Assembly: GCA_029851415.1 (NCBI GenBank)
Contig: CM056743.1
Location: 14,686,727 to 14,750,726 of the forward strand
Source: Eretmocerus hayati
Taxonomy: Eukaryota > Arthropoda > Insecta > Hymenoptera > Aphelinidae
Direction: 5' to 3'
DNA length: 64,000 nt
This document shows, piece by piece, positions 45,620 through 57,110 of the stretch; positions within the stretch are counted from its first letter, which is position 1, and the number at the start of each line of letters is the position of its first letter. The notes under the pieces are model-generated. The model did not search any database and had not been told where the DNA came from. It saw only the letters and a list, made by a program, of their open reading frames with translations. The translations under genes and the position numbers were made by a program.

Positions 45620-47800
45620 GCACATGTGACCACAAATTTCACACCCAATCAAGCCACAATTTCGCATTGAGTGATGCCTCGAATAATTAAGGAAATTTGG
45701 TCTATACTCTTCGAAGGTGAGGTGAGTGGACCTAATATGCCCCCCATACGCAACATGCCCTCACATATCGATCCTAAAGAATGGGCACTCATTGATCTCC
45801 TCGAAAATTTTTTCAAGTTTGTTACGTTACGTTAGAATATGGAAAAAAGTTAGTGATCTAGACCAACCCCGAATCATTTCTGCGTGTCCCAGGTAATTTA
45901 TAGTGAGTTTTAATTTTTCTTCTGTACATCTAAAAGGTTGCCATGGGAATTGCGTTCGGTAAAACCGATGACAACATTTTTTGGTTCAACCAATCGTAGC
46001 ATATTCGATTTGAAACCTTCAAAATCTCTTTCCAAACTCGCAATTTTCGGATTTGGACTGATTTTGTTAACAAAATATGCTGATCGTTTGCAAAACATGA
46101 GGGCCAAAATTAGTGTGTATTTACCCAACATGCCCGTATATGTTTAACTCGAAAGGGCTTACACGATGACCCCTTTCATACTACTCAGAACGTGTTTATT
46201 TCGTCAAAATTAGCCGGAAATGGTGATTCGGATGAATGAAGTTGCATGTGATTACATGCAGATGAAAACGATTTTTCGTTTTTATGCGATTCATTGCCGA
46301 TGCACATTGTTCCAGAGGATGGGGGTATGGTGAGTGCACCCTTTGGTAAACTCGCTGGAAATGCCTTTTTGAGAAAATTGTGATGGCTCGGTTCTGGTTT
46401 GTCAAAATTCAACTTACCAGAGCTCATTTGAAAGGTCTTAGAACAAACTTCAAAATGCATTCACGTTGAATAATATCGAATCCGCTCCAGTGGAGGTGGA
46501 AATTTTTTCTACTTGAACAAAATCACGTAATGACTATTTTAACAGTTAGGTTACGATCAATTGAGGATTCAGGTGAATTTTTGTTAGCCCAGCAGTCATG
46601 GGTTGTGGTAATATGAATCGAAATCGTGACTTCGTATCTCATTTCCATTGAGAATTTTTTTTTTTTCTTATAAATGAGGAAGGCGATTGTTTTGAAAGAG
46701 TTTACGATAACTTCAGAGGCGAAAAAATTTCTGTCAAAAACTCAGCGTTGAGTTTGCTCAAAGGGCTGAAAAAACTGACACCTCCCATAGGACCACGTAT
46801 TAGATGACCGAAAATGGATTCACCATAACTTTTTTTCCGAGTAGGCAAAGTTCACCAAAATTTACATGGCGTTTTTAAACACTAAAATCAACGTGTGTGA
46901 CGAGTTTCATAAAAATCTCAGCGTTAGATCTTTCAGGTGCGGTACTTCCTTAAGAAGGGCAAGCTGGGTACACTTATACTTTTTAACTAACTTGCAAGAA
47001 TACAAAGATCCTGTAGTTGTAAAATCATCCGGAAAACATTGATTTATATCAAAGCTTACTCGAGGGATGCGTAACCGTCGCGATCTAACAACACCATACA
47101 CAGTCATGCTTGCTTTTACAAAATAAGCTTGTAGAAACCTTGAGTATCTATATATGCCTTTCAGGAGGAAGCAAAGCATGCTTGCACATCAAAGAGAGAC
47201 GCAGTAGTGAGGGGTGAGAACGCATCCAATGTTTGTACTCTTGGTACCGATCGGTGTGGTGGCTGCGTAACTGACATAGTTGTGTACGAAAGCGATGCAA
47301 TTCGCGATGATGATGGACAGAGAGTATAGAGATTCTGGGATGCCACACATCACCGTATACGTCGCTCTTTGTGCCTATATGCATACATGTAAAGCTCACA
47401 ATCCATCCACGGAACGCCTAGGTCTCGATCACTTCTCTTGTTTCATGATATCTATATATAGCTTATATGTATGTGTGTATGTAAATGTTTCTACCTTGAA
47501 GGGAATCTCTCAACATATTGTAACCTATAAGGACTGTCTCAACACAGCCATGAACAGGAATGACAGAAGACTGTGTAGGCATAGAGAGATGGCTGCTTGT
47601 TGAGCCATAACCTATACCCCTCTTTGTGTGTCTATGCCAATCAAAACTCTTGTGTCACAGATATATACACGGATATTGTATCTAGAGAGACGAGAGATGT
47701 GTAAGTTGTCTTATGGCCACACTCAAGCACAACACAAACAGTCATGCTCATATCTACTTATAGGCCTATATCTAGATTGAAAATGCCTCAGGTAGACGCT
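45620..47800. other. unannotated, no gene recognised
   Basis: Contains AT-rich simple words (TATATGTATGTGTGTATG at about 47463). No frame or motif supports a gene. Confidence 0.35.
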
Positions 47801-47802
47801 CA

Positions 47803-48668
47803 GCCCGATTAGAAATAGTTTCAAGAGGCTTGATAGTCTTATCCAATCTTGATCAAGTTTTTTATCCAATTTTGATCCAGAAAACTGACGCCCACTAGAT
47901 CAAGCTTATTGAACCTTTTACTTGAATTTAGCATATATGCGGTGGCGTCTACTCGGCTGTCATGGAATACAGACCTCCGTTGTTGATTTTGAAATTGATT
48001 TTGAATGAATTTATCGCCTATACACAACGAGAGGGCTCAAAAAATTTTTTGAAGTTAAGTTTCTTACTCGGGGGAAAGAGTTACAGAATTTGAGCTCAAT
48101 TTTAATATTGATGAATGTTTAAGTTTACCAGTGTACAAGCCAGTCACAAGCAGCTTTGTTATATCAGTACACAGATCTTATAGGTTATGTCAAATTTTTA
48201 TGATGGATTGAAGGAGAGTGAAGATGGTGAGACACGCTTCCCGTCACCTAAAAACTTGTATTTCTGCATTACATGCAGAACAATAGATACATTTGATAGG
48301 AAAACTCTTTGTATGGATCACATTAAGATCATCGAATTGTTTGAGGTTAGTGGAAATAATTTACACTTTTAGGTCCCCCAGTGTGTTTTTCCACTGGAGG
48401 AAAGGCACACTAAGCCCATCGGTGAGCCTTGCCACAGCAAACATGTTTAAATCGCTAAAAACTTTGCACCACAACATATTTAACTGCTGAGTATAATCCG
48501 ATTCTGGGCTTGAAGTTTCTAAAAAAATCATAGTAACCACAGAATTATCGAGAAAAACGTTCAGGCTTGATCAAGTAGGTGTCACATTTATTAATCCAGA
48601 CCTGATCAAAAGGATCAAGTATATCATACAATCTTGATCAAGGCTTGAAGTTTGTTCCCAATCAGGAG
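47803..48668. repeat. fold-back element, about 0.87 kb
   Basis: Left arm 47803-47925 (CCGATTAGAAATAGTTTCAA, ATCTTGATCAAG, TTTTGATCCAG, CTAGATCAAGCTTATTG) is matched in inverse by 48540-48668 (CTTGATCAAGTAGG, CTGATCAAAAGGATCAAG, CTTGATCAAGGCTTGAAG, CCCAATCAGG). The repeated palindrome CTTGATCAAG marks both arms. The 600-bp interior is not clearly paired or coding. Confidence 0.7.
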
Positions 48669-48948
48669 GTGAGCTTGCTGTCGTATATCGATGAATTTGC
48701 ATGAATCCATAACGAATCCTAGTATTGAGCTCGAAAAAGAGACCTTGAACCTTCCATTTTATTTATTCATTATAGATCCTTAGCCGATACAAATACAGAC
48801 CCGATGTTCGGTTCTAGGTACCGGTCTCAGACCGATAGTCCGGGAGCTGGGTAGGCTCCCGTGTGCACTAAATGCTGCCACCACCCTGGTGGAAAAAACA
48901 GCGTAGCAGTACTGGATAGCCAAACTACTGAACGTAAAATGACAGGAC

Positions 48949-49095
48949 TCTACTGTAGTACTACTGCAGTAGCCTACTGCCGTACTACTGCAGTAGTCTA
49001 CTGTAGTACTACTGCAGTAGTCTACTGCAGTACTACGACCGTAGCCTACTACAGTATTACTATAGTATTACGGGGCGTACTACTGCATAATAGTA
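48949..49095 (+). repeat. CTACTGCAGTAG palindromic minisatellite, left copy
   Basis: Overlapping units of TACTACTGCAGTAGNCTACT; almost every unit is self-complementary about CTGCAG or GTAC. It ends in TATAGTATTACGGGGCGTAC. The inverse copy is at 52308-52516. Confidence 0.9.
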
Positions 49096-49303
49096 CTGAG
49101 CTAGATCTCGATGCTGCGGTCATTTACTTCTGTAGAGAGAATATGGACACATTTATTATGCAGTGTGAGATGAAAAAAATATCCATGAGAGTGTAGACAA
49201 ACTAGTGTCATGTTGCTAAGTGCTCTCTATTTATTTTTACGCCATGCTCGTGACGGTAACTTACGGAACTTTTTGCATCCCACAGTGTATTTATTTATAC
49301 GTC

Positions 49304-49410
49304 CATACGCGTCTCGTACGGCAACATTTTTCCTTCACCAGGAAAACCAAACTGGACGGTACGTGCCTTCGCCCACGTCCAGCTCGGTTTCCCGGAAGAA
49401 AAAATGTTTT
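49304..49410 (-). repeat. hairpin element fragment, reverse orientation
   Basis: ACGCGTCTCGTACGGCAAC, ATTTTTCCTTC, GGAAAACCAAACTGGACGGT and GCCCACGTCCAGCTCGGTTT match, in reverse complement, the complete hairpin at 63025-63142. Its missing end, CCAGCACTCGACGCGTAATG, is found about 900 bp away at 50304-50331, so other elements have inserted into it. Confidence 0.8.
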
Positions 49411-49540
49411 TATCCTAGCGGGACTAAAGTACGCACTTTGGCCCTTCATTTTCGGGCGTAATGTGATTCATTTCCACCCGGGTATCAAACTTTACTCCCT
49501 GAACGGACTTATCGTTGAAAAAAATCGGAAGTAAATTTTG

Positions 49541-49625
49541 CCCCGAGCGGGATTCGAACCCACGCCCAAGAGATTGGTGTGATCCTAAGGCTAGCGGTCT
49601 ATCGACCCCTCCACGGAGGATCACA
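49541..49625 (-). tRNA. tRNA-like sequence, probably a tRNA-derived repeat
   Basis: The minus strand has a perfect B box and T arm (GTGGGTTCGAATCCCGC) followed by TCGGGGC as a possible acceptor 3' strand. The matching 5' acceptor strand is missing: the place is taken by TGTGATCCTCCGTGGAGG. TGTGATCCT and AGGATCACA form a 9-bp inverted repeat around the D-arm region instead. No canonical anticodon arm can be drawn. This fits a SINE head or a tRNA pseudogene better than a working tRNA. Confidence 0.4.
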
Positions 49626-49947
49626 CTTGAGGCGGCACTAATCGTCTACATAACTCACGCATAGGCATACAACCTCTCATTAGGTCGTATTTTGTTGTTT
49701 TTGGATAAATAATGATTCGAGCGTTATACAAACGTATTCTGGAGAGATCATATTATTGAAAGGATCTCAAAAAAGTATCAGTGAATATTAATTTCCAAAA
49801 ACATTTTTCAAATACTATTCGAGTATTGAGCTGTGTAACGTTGAATGGGAGAATATCAAGAGATCGATTCTGGTTGGAAATTCACAAGAGTTGATATGAT
49901 ATCACAAAATGAGGATTTTTTAGACCATTTCGAAATCTTTTTTCAGT

Positions 49948-50040
49948 CGGGGGGCTCCGCCCCCCGAACCCCCCGGCGGGGGCTCCGCCCCCTGCACCCC
50001 CGCCGGGGCTCCGCCCCGGACCTCGTCCCCGCCACCCGCA
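49948..50040. repeat. GGGGCTCCGCCCC tandem hairpins
   Basis: Three near-copies of GGGGCTCCGCCCC joined by CCCCGNCGGGG-like words; almost pure G+C. Each copy is self-complementary. A G run follows at about 50133. Confidence 0.85.
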
Positions 50041-50169
50041 ACAGTTAGCTTCGGTATTTCCAAGACGGCAATGTTAACAATGACACAGTCGTTGTGGCCC
50101 AAAGAATGCATGCCCGGATGCGCGCGTGGTTTGGGGGGGGGGGCGTACTTTAGTCCCGTAGGATAAAAA

Positions 50170-50331
50170 ATAGCATACGCAACTCGGGAGTAATGTGGGC
50201 CTCAAACTCCCGGGTATTTATCGCTCTCGGCTTCGCCTCGAGCGATAATCCACACCCGGGAGTAAAAGGCCCACTTTACTCCCTAGTTGCGTAATATACT
50301 ATTCCAGCACTCGACGCGTAATGTACTATTC
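50170..50331. repeat. GC-rich hairpin element plus rim of the split hairpin
   Basis: TAGCATACGCAACTCGGGAG and TGTGGGCCT pair with AGGCCCACTTTACTCCC and TAGTTGCGTAATATACTA. The loop is ATCGCTCTCGGCTTCGCCTC. Immediately after it comes CCAGCACTCGACGCGTAATG with TACTATTC, the inverse of the left rim of the 63-kb hairpin. Confidence 0.85.
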
Positions 50332-50339
50332 GAACGCAC

Positions 50340-51138
50340 ATACCGCTGTGCGTGCACACACCTACTCATATACGCATGGACCTGTAGCGGCTGGTGGCCC
50401 AACCTAAGCTTATGACAGACACTGCGAGCTATCGTCGGCATATTATTCAATATTATTTAGTCGGCAGGCATGGGCAGGCATCAGCTGGCTCATTCGTTCT
50501 GCTCCTTGTTGGTACCGAAAATATGTTGAGCTTTTTTTCAACTGTGATAAATGAGAAATAATAAAAAAGTCAAGAACTCAAATGGCAAACTAGTGAGCAT
50601 AGATGATAAGGATTTGAAAAAAGCTCTTAGTGAAGTGTTCAGCAATGTCAAAAAATGGAAATGAACACCTGAACATTGAATACTGGAAACTTCTTCGAGC
50701 ACATCAAGCTACCTCCGGCTAGGCTTATTCGACAGTGGAAAAATGTAATTTTATTTGTTCATCCTTTTCACTCTTAATCACCAAATTAGTGTAAGTTACC
50801 AAATGAGTATAAGTTATTCTGCTGGCATTCACATGAATAGTTGGTATCAATATGATTTTAAAGAATTTCTTGTCACAGTGAATAAAGTTTATGAGTTTTG
50901 TTTACTTCTGAAATATCATATTAAAAGTATAACCAAAGTCTGTTCAATTTCTGATGGCTGACCCTCGTAGTTCCTGTGATTTCAACACGCTCAGGTGTTG
51001 GATCATGTTCCAAAAAAGATTATGTATTGCTGAAGATTCTTTTATATGTTCCAGAGACATGCTTAATCACCCAAGAAATTTATAAAAGAACAATACTCTG
51101 CTTTTAACGATTCATATAGATGAATGACTCTTTTGAGA
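50340..51138. other. unannotated interior of the composite
   Basis: Contains an ACTCTCATATACGC-like patch near 50365 and otherwise AT-rich DNA with no supported gene. Confidence 0.35.
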
Positions 51139-51929
51139 CCTCCCATGATTGACCTCATTCAACAACAAATGGTTGTTCGTGGTGTCAGGTTTTTGATCAG
51201 AAGCCAACACCAAGATTACCATTTGTGAATGAAGTGATGTAATGGAGCTTGTTAGCAGAATTGTGTGATGATTTGTTGTTAGATTTCTCAATGTCGAGCT
51301 CAGATACTCATTGTTATATTCCTCACTCTTTGATATGCTCTGGGAATTTGCACATAGTGCGATATTCTACAAATAAGTAGAATCCATCTAAGGATGTAAG
51401 TCTGTAAGGAAGTGTAAGATCATGATTCTGCATCTGTTGTTGCAGTCAGTTGCATGTTTTGCTTTGGATACATGCACATTAGCAGCAATATCTCATCACA
51501 TTTTCATGATACTTTCACTGCAGACTGGGTGTGGGATGTATATCCGCAGCAATAGTACCATGAAAATGTGATGAGATATTGCTGCTAATGTGCATGTATC
51601 CAAAGCAAAACATGCAACCGACTGCAACAACAGATGCAGAATCATGATCTTACACTTTCTTACAGACTCACAACCTTAGATGAATTCTACTCATTTGTAG
51701 AATATCAAACTAAGTGCGAATTCTCAGAATATATCAAAGAGTGAAGAATATAACAATGAGTCTCCGAGCACAAAATGGAGAAATTTAATAACAAATTAAT
51801 ACACAATTCTGCTAATAAGTTCCCCGACATCACGTCATTCACAAATATTAATCTTGGCGTTGGCTTGTGATCAAAAACCTGACACCACAAACGACCAATT
51901 GGTGTTGAATGAGGACAGTTATGGGAGGT
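51139..51929. mobile_element. 791-bp near-perfect palindrome
   Basis: Arms 51139-51512 and 51555-51929 are inverse copies: outer ends ACCTCCCAT, then GTGGTGTCAGGTTTTTGATC, inner ends GATGAGATATTGCTGC. The 42-bp loop is 51513-51554. No open frame of note. Symmetry like this without a long loop is typical of fold-back MITEs. No target duplication was recognised. Confidence 0.85.
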
Positions 51930-52307
51930 AACTATATGATGTTCACTAAGTACTCAAATGATCGCCTTTTTCCCAAATCACATTTTCTTCATTGCGCGCT
52001 GCATAACTACGCCCCCATCCTGTTCAAGAGTAAAAGTAAATAAAGCAGTTCAGCTGATGATAGCAGACAACAGCCAGCTGATGCTGAGCTGAACCTGTCA
52101 TTTTTCTCTTTGGCTCCAGAAGTACACACATCAGCGAGATCTAGCTCAGTACTGTTATGCACAAGTCACAATTGTTTGTCCGTACTCTAATGGATATTTT
52201 ATTTGTCTCGCGCTGCATATTCAATGTCTCCAGCCTCCCTAGAATCGGGAGTAGAATCGGGGATTCGTTGATATTATACAAGTGACCGCAGCATCGAGAT
52301 CTAGCTC

Positions 52308-52516
52308 AGTACTATTATCCAGTAGTACGCCCCGTAATACTATAGTAATACTATAGTACGCTACGGTCGTACTACTGTAGTAGGCTACTGTCGTATTACT
52401 GCAGTAGACTACGGTCGTACTACTGCAGTAGGCTACTGCAGTAGTACTACAGTACGCTACTACAGTAGTACGGTCAGCCAGGCAGTAGACTACTGTAGTA
52501 ATACTGCAGTACTACG
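52308..52516 (-). repeat. CTACTGCAGTAG palindromic minisatellite, right copy
   Basis: Inverse copy of 48949-49095, longer by a few units. It is preceded by GCAGCATCGAGATCTAGCTC and followed by GTTTTTTCCACCAGGGC, the inverse of the sequences beside the left copy. Confidence 0.9.
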
Positions 52517-52544
52517 ATGTTTTTTCCACCAGGGCATGAAACAA

Positions 52545-54760
52545 ACGTTTATAACGTATTTTTTGCGTAGAGTCCGAATCCGTTGAAATTTTTCCAATAA
52601 GTGGTGGAGATCACCCTCAAAAATGCAATTTTTAACCTGAAAAATACTATTTTCGCGCGGGCAAGGGTAACAATTGATCAAACTACTGGGACGGCCTCGG
52701 AAACATGAAAATATAAGTACAGAAACGTCTGAACGTCATTTCTGAATATCTTGCATTTGATATACACGGTGTCGAAACCCCGACGGAGTCATCGATGCAA
52801 CTTATTTCTATCCGATATTGCAATCCAGAAAAATACAAGGAGGGTCTATATACATGATGTTAATTTGGTCAGTGATAATGTTCAGCTTTGATGGCGCATA
52901 AATAGTGACCGAACAATTTTCGGAGTTTTGGAAGGACAAGCTCGCTTCCGTATTTTTAATGATCAACGGATTGAAGATGGCATATGACCACATATATCTC
53001 GCAGTATACTTTCTCGTTGTGACATTTTGTGAAACTACATTAGGGAATGAGAAATGACCCTTAACACCACAAATGCCAATGTTAGATTACATAAGATTTC
53101 CACGTTCTGAGTCGGAGGGTGAGAATCTTCGGATACATTTTTTGAGGATCCAAGCAAATTGGAAGATATCAATTGCATTGTCAGGGACTCAACTGCTTTA
53201 TTGATAGTCACAGAAACTTATTCATAATTAGTAGGCCGCCATCTCAGCACCTCGAAATCCTGCATTTTGGTTCCTCAGGACTCAAAACTGACAATGACGT
53301 ACTTCTAGTTTTGCCCGGCAGAAAGTTTGATCATTAAAATATCACTGAGACTACCCAGGGTATGAAAGCCGTGGTTCTTAAGAGGAATTGAGTTTTTGCA
53401 GGCGATTGCAATCACACAAGAAAAATATCCACGTTTTCGGGTTCTCAGTAGAAGAAAATTAATGAAATAAATCCGCTTTGTGTATGCAGCCCCAAGAGTG
53501 CGAGGGATCCAAAGCAGCTCACGGACTTATTGTACCCTTCTTGTGTTTTCCTGGATTGCGCAATATAGGGTGGAAATGAGTTGCATCGATGATTCGGGTA
53601 CATAAACATACCATGCTAAACTATTCAGCTACTGCACATCGATTTGGAGCCCTCAAATACACAAAACGACCCCGGTGGGGTTCCGACACCCTTTATAACG
53701 GATGCAAAGTATTGAAAAATGATAATTAGAAGTTTCTGTACTCATACTTTTACGTTTTCGAAGTCATCCAAGTAGTTTGAGCCGATTGTTCCCCTTGCCT
53801 GCGCAAAAAAAGCAGTTTTTAGGTCAAAAATTGCATTTTTGAGGGTAACCTCCACCACTTAACGGGAAAATTCCAACGGCCGAGTCTACATAGACGCGCT
53901 CACCCCGGGCGCGCGCGCTCTCTCCGCTCGCACTCTCCATCCAAACACCGGAGTAGGTACCAAAAATGGGATTTGAAAATCTTTTGACGAGTGTTCCCTT
54001 TCGATAGGAGTATCAGCATAGGTTTGTGAGATGAAAAACGCCCAGTTCATCGCGTAAATCGACCAAAAAATTGATTTGCATCTAATAGAGATCGAAAAAT
54101 GAGCGACATGGATGTCGATCGATGTGCCTGATATCACCACCCACAACTTCCCAGGTTCCCAACTTGCGACTTATTCAACAATATTCAACATTATTCTGGG
54201 TTTGCATTGAGACTCTCGCCATAAAGTGTGGAATAAGCAAAGCTGTGCGGAATTCTGGTGAAGGAGAATCGAGCTATTCCATGTACGCCAAAGATCAAAT
54301 TTGTGTTACAAGAGTCACTCCTCCGTAAATTTGGGACATCTCGGGTGTTCTTAATCAGGATTTCATACACTTTAGCTCATTATTCAGCTACGGGAATACG
54401 TAGCAATGTATAACCAATATAGTTACTGAATATTGCTGAATGGCTTGCAAGTTGAAGGCCTGATGAGAAGTTGGGAGATGCTTATATGAGACAGAACCAC
54501 GTCTCTCATTTTTCGATCTCTATTCGATGCAAATCAATTTTTTGGTCAATTTACGCAATAGACTGGGCGTTTTTCATCTCACAAACTCGCGCTAATACTC
54601 AAATTGAGAGAAGACACTCGTCGAAAGATTTTCAAATCACATTTTCGGTACCTACTCCGGTGTTTGGGTGGAGAGTGCGAGCGGAGAGAGCGCGCGCGCT
54701 GGGGTGAGCGCGTCTATGTAGACTCGGCCAACGGGTTCAGACTCTACGCAAAAAAATACG
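52545..54760. mobile_element. two adjacent fold-backs between short outer arms
   Basis: Outer arms: 52550-52577 (AACGTATTTTTTGCGTAGAG, then TCCG) and 54728-54760. First fold-back: 52577-53884, arms about 320 bp sharing AAGTGGTGGAG, CCCTCAAAAATGCAATTTTT, GGTGTCGAAACCCC and CATCGATGCAAC. Second fold-back: 53885-54727, arms sharing CCGAGTCTACATAGACGCGC, GCGCGCGCGCTCTCTCCGCT and AAATCAATTTTTTGGTC, centre near 54300. No coding frame. Confidence 0.8.
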
Positions 54761-55118
54761 TTAGAATATGTTTGTTTTGTGATGGCAGCTCTCAGTGCAT
54801 ACGGGAGCCTATCCAGCTCCCGGACTAGATATTAACTTACTTCGGACTGCCGTCAACAGGTGGCGCATGCCGCTATACAACATACTCGAACGAGAGTTCT
54901 TTAAGCTGACAGTATAAAGTCAACTTGAGCAGGCTAATACTTTTGATCCATGTCCCTGATCCCTATCAGTCCCTAGGGGAAATATCTCGGGAAGGTACTG
55001 ATTGATCATCGTATGAAGGTTGAATTGGAGGATAGTCACAGATCACATCTGAACTTGAGGAAATTCAACAATTTTTGCAGAGTTCAAACTAACGTTTTGA
55101 ACTCTAATGAATCACTAA

Positions 55119-55263
55119 ATAGTATATTATGCGTCGAGTGCCAAAAAACTTTGTTCTTTGCGCATAACTTTGACGTCCAACAAGGTTATCGTGAAGAACA
55201 AAGTTTTTGGCACGAGACGCATATGCCGCCTTACACGGCGCGTCGAGCCGCGTAAATATAGTT
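55119..55263. repeat. hairpin element pair, TAGTATATTATGCGTCGAG rim
   Basis: TAGTATATTATGCGTCGAGT and GCCAAAAAACTTTGTTCTT pair with AAGAACAAAGTTTTTGGC and ACGAGACGCAT. A second small stem, GCCGCCTTACACGGCG, follows, and CGTCGAGCCGCGTAAATATA closes with an inverse rim. The rim bases, including the CGAG against CTCG difference, match the element at 63025-63142, but the stem sequence is unrelated. Confidence 0.85.
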
Positions 55264-56919
55264 ATTTCATTACAGTGAAACGCAGTCTGACACAATATTT
55301 TATAGCTATCAAGAATTCATGTTCAATGTTACAATTTTGTAGGTTATGAAGTGCTATAAAGACATAATTTCTTATATTCACTCGCCACTCACAACCAGTT
55401 GAAGTGGAAAATTAATAGTAAGAAGTTGGGAATCTTCCAATTGTTAATTGGACGCCTGCGATTGGTGTAGAAAAAAAAAAAAAGAAAAATAATCACATTC
55501 CGAGGAAACAACGAGTGCGAGTTGAATGTGTAGTCGGAAAAGATTAGCTAACTGGTCTTCAAATTCCAATACAACCCAAATCAGGTTTAATTAATAGGAA
55601 AATCAAAAACACGAATAGTATCTTGGATCACAATGTGGTTTCCAAAATAGGAACTAAGACCGAGTATGGCCTTCACTGCGGCTGATGAAAAAACTCTATA
55701 TCTCAATCAAGTATACGAATCACGAGTAAAAATAGTTTAGAGGATAGGATGAGATATACTATTAATACCAGTAATAACTTCATGCTTAGACCGTCTATAA
55801 GATGAAGCAGTGAGTATTAAAAGCAGAAATTTGCAACCCAAAATATACTATTGATATAGAATAAAAATGGTGAAAAGGATGGACATTGGCCGGATCATCT
55901 TCGGGATCATCTTTAGATAATCTTCATGCACCCTAGACATGAGTGTATTGTACACCGCACACTCTTGTTGTAGTACACACATGTCCACGTGGGTACTGTT
56001 GTGAAGTAATAATGGTGAATGTCTTTCTCTTAATCTTGAAGGAAGGTATGAGAAAACTTTTCTCAAATAGTTTCTTCACAGCCTTTTTCAGAAAAATTTC
56101 AATCATTCCTCACACCATCCTTCAAGATCTTAAATAAGACATTTACCAATTTGTGAACGCAGGGACGGAAATATTCTTCAATCATATACTTGTACAGTAA
56201 GATATACGCTCGTTTTGATGGGCTTGTGGTGCAAGCACGGATCATCATCAGACGTTTTGATATACTCGGGTGAGCGAAAGCTGCCCAGCCAGTCCCAAGA
56301 GAAAATATGAGGCTCTCATTAGAACGCAAATTCGCTTCGCGTAGGTATATGATGTGAAGATGAAGGATAGATCACGGTGGATGTGTGTACTATAAGATAT
56401 CAAAGTGGGAGGACGTCTCATCCATCGGCTTTGCTACTGTTCTTCATCACCATTTCTATATAGACTGTATAGTACACTTGTTAAGGCAGTTCACCCCGTG
56501 GCGTCGTACAGTGAATAGATAGATCATGCCCTCGGGGATATGCTTAGCTTTCCGTTACTATCGCACTCAGTTGCCTATACATATACAGGCATGCTTCACG
56601 TAGTTCGAAACACTTTTATTGATTTCAATTTCAACTTCAGAGTTATCCAAAGCTGAGCGAATAAATAGTCTATTCAGAAGTAGACAGGACCTGGTTGATA
56701 GGTAACCAACAACTGATAGACAAAACAGTTGGAGATGATTACTGCGAGGGCAAAATCGCGATTTCGGTCTAGATCGCTAGGGAGTTCGAATGTACATTTC
56801 AGAACTTGCGGAAGTCAAATCTTTTGGAAAATCATCAGCTCAACATCTTTTTACAGTGTTAATTTAGATTCGAGTGAGCCCCACCGGTAGGGCCCAAAAT
56901 GGTGTATTATGGATCGATC
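55264..56919. other. unannotated, no gene recognised
   Basis: Includes an A-rich stretch at about 55470-55487. No frame or motif supports a gene. Confidence 0.35.
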
Positions 56920-57110
56920 TGTAGTACATTATGCGCCGATGCGAGATCTGTGGCCGTTTTGTGGCACGGAAATCAAATTTTCCACGAGCGTAACGAGGGG
57001 AAAATATTCCCCTTGCCCAAAAATGGTCCGACGAGCAAAGTACATATATTAGTTTTTCGTATCAGGGTGACTAAACGCCAGTTTTCTGATCCGAGTCGGG
57101 AGATTTGAAA
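56920..57110. repeat. compact hairpin cluster
   Basis: TAGTACATTATGCGCCGATG opens the unit; GGCCGTTTTGTGGCACGG pairs with CCTTGCCCAAAAATGGTCC around AACGAGGGGAAAATATTCCCC. The next unit, GTATCAGGGTGACTAAACGC with CAGTTTTCTGATCCGAG, matches one arm of the 27165-27240 hairpin. Confidence 0.75.

Larger units (their letters stand above)
49411..50165. mobile_element. inverted-repeat element nested inside the split hairpin
   Basis: TATCCTAGCGGGACTAAAGT plus ACGC at 49411-49434 is matched in inverse by GCGTACTTTAGTCCCGTAGG plus ATA at 50143-50165. It carries the tRNA-like sequence and a GC-rich hairpin run. It lies inside the split hairpin 49304...50331. Confidence 0.65.
48835..54825. mobile_element. 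6-kb composite of nested inverted repeats
   Basis: Outer termini: 48835-48870 (CCGGGAGCTGGGTAGGCTCC, CGTGTGCACT) against 54790-54825 (inverse of CCGGGAGCTGGATAGGCTCC, CGTATGCACT). Next layer: 48885-49225 against 52140-52545, holding TGGTGGAAAAAAC, the CTGCAG-rich minisatellite, GAGCTAGATCTCGATGCTGC and TGCAGTGTGAGATG. Between those arms lie further hairpins, a tRNA-like sequence and a 791-bp palindrome. Between 52545 and 54760 two more fold-backs stand side by side. No transposase frame is present. It reads as repeated insertion of inverted-repeat elements into one another. Confidence 0.75.

Noticed and set aside
49950..50040. CRISPR-like array
   Set aside because: The GGGGCTCCGCCCC units are contiguous hairpins without unique spacers, in a eukaryotic repeat context.
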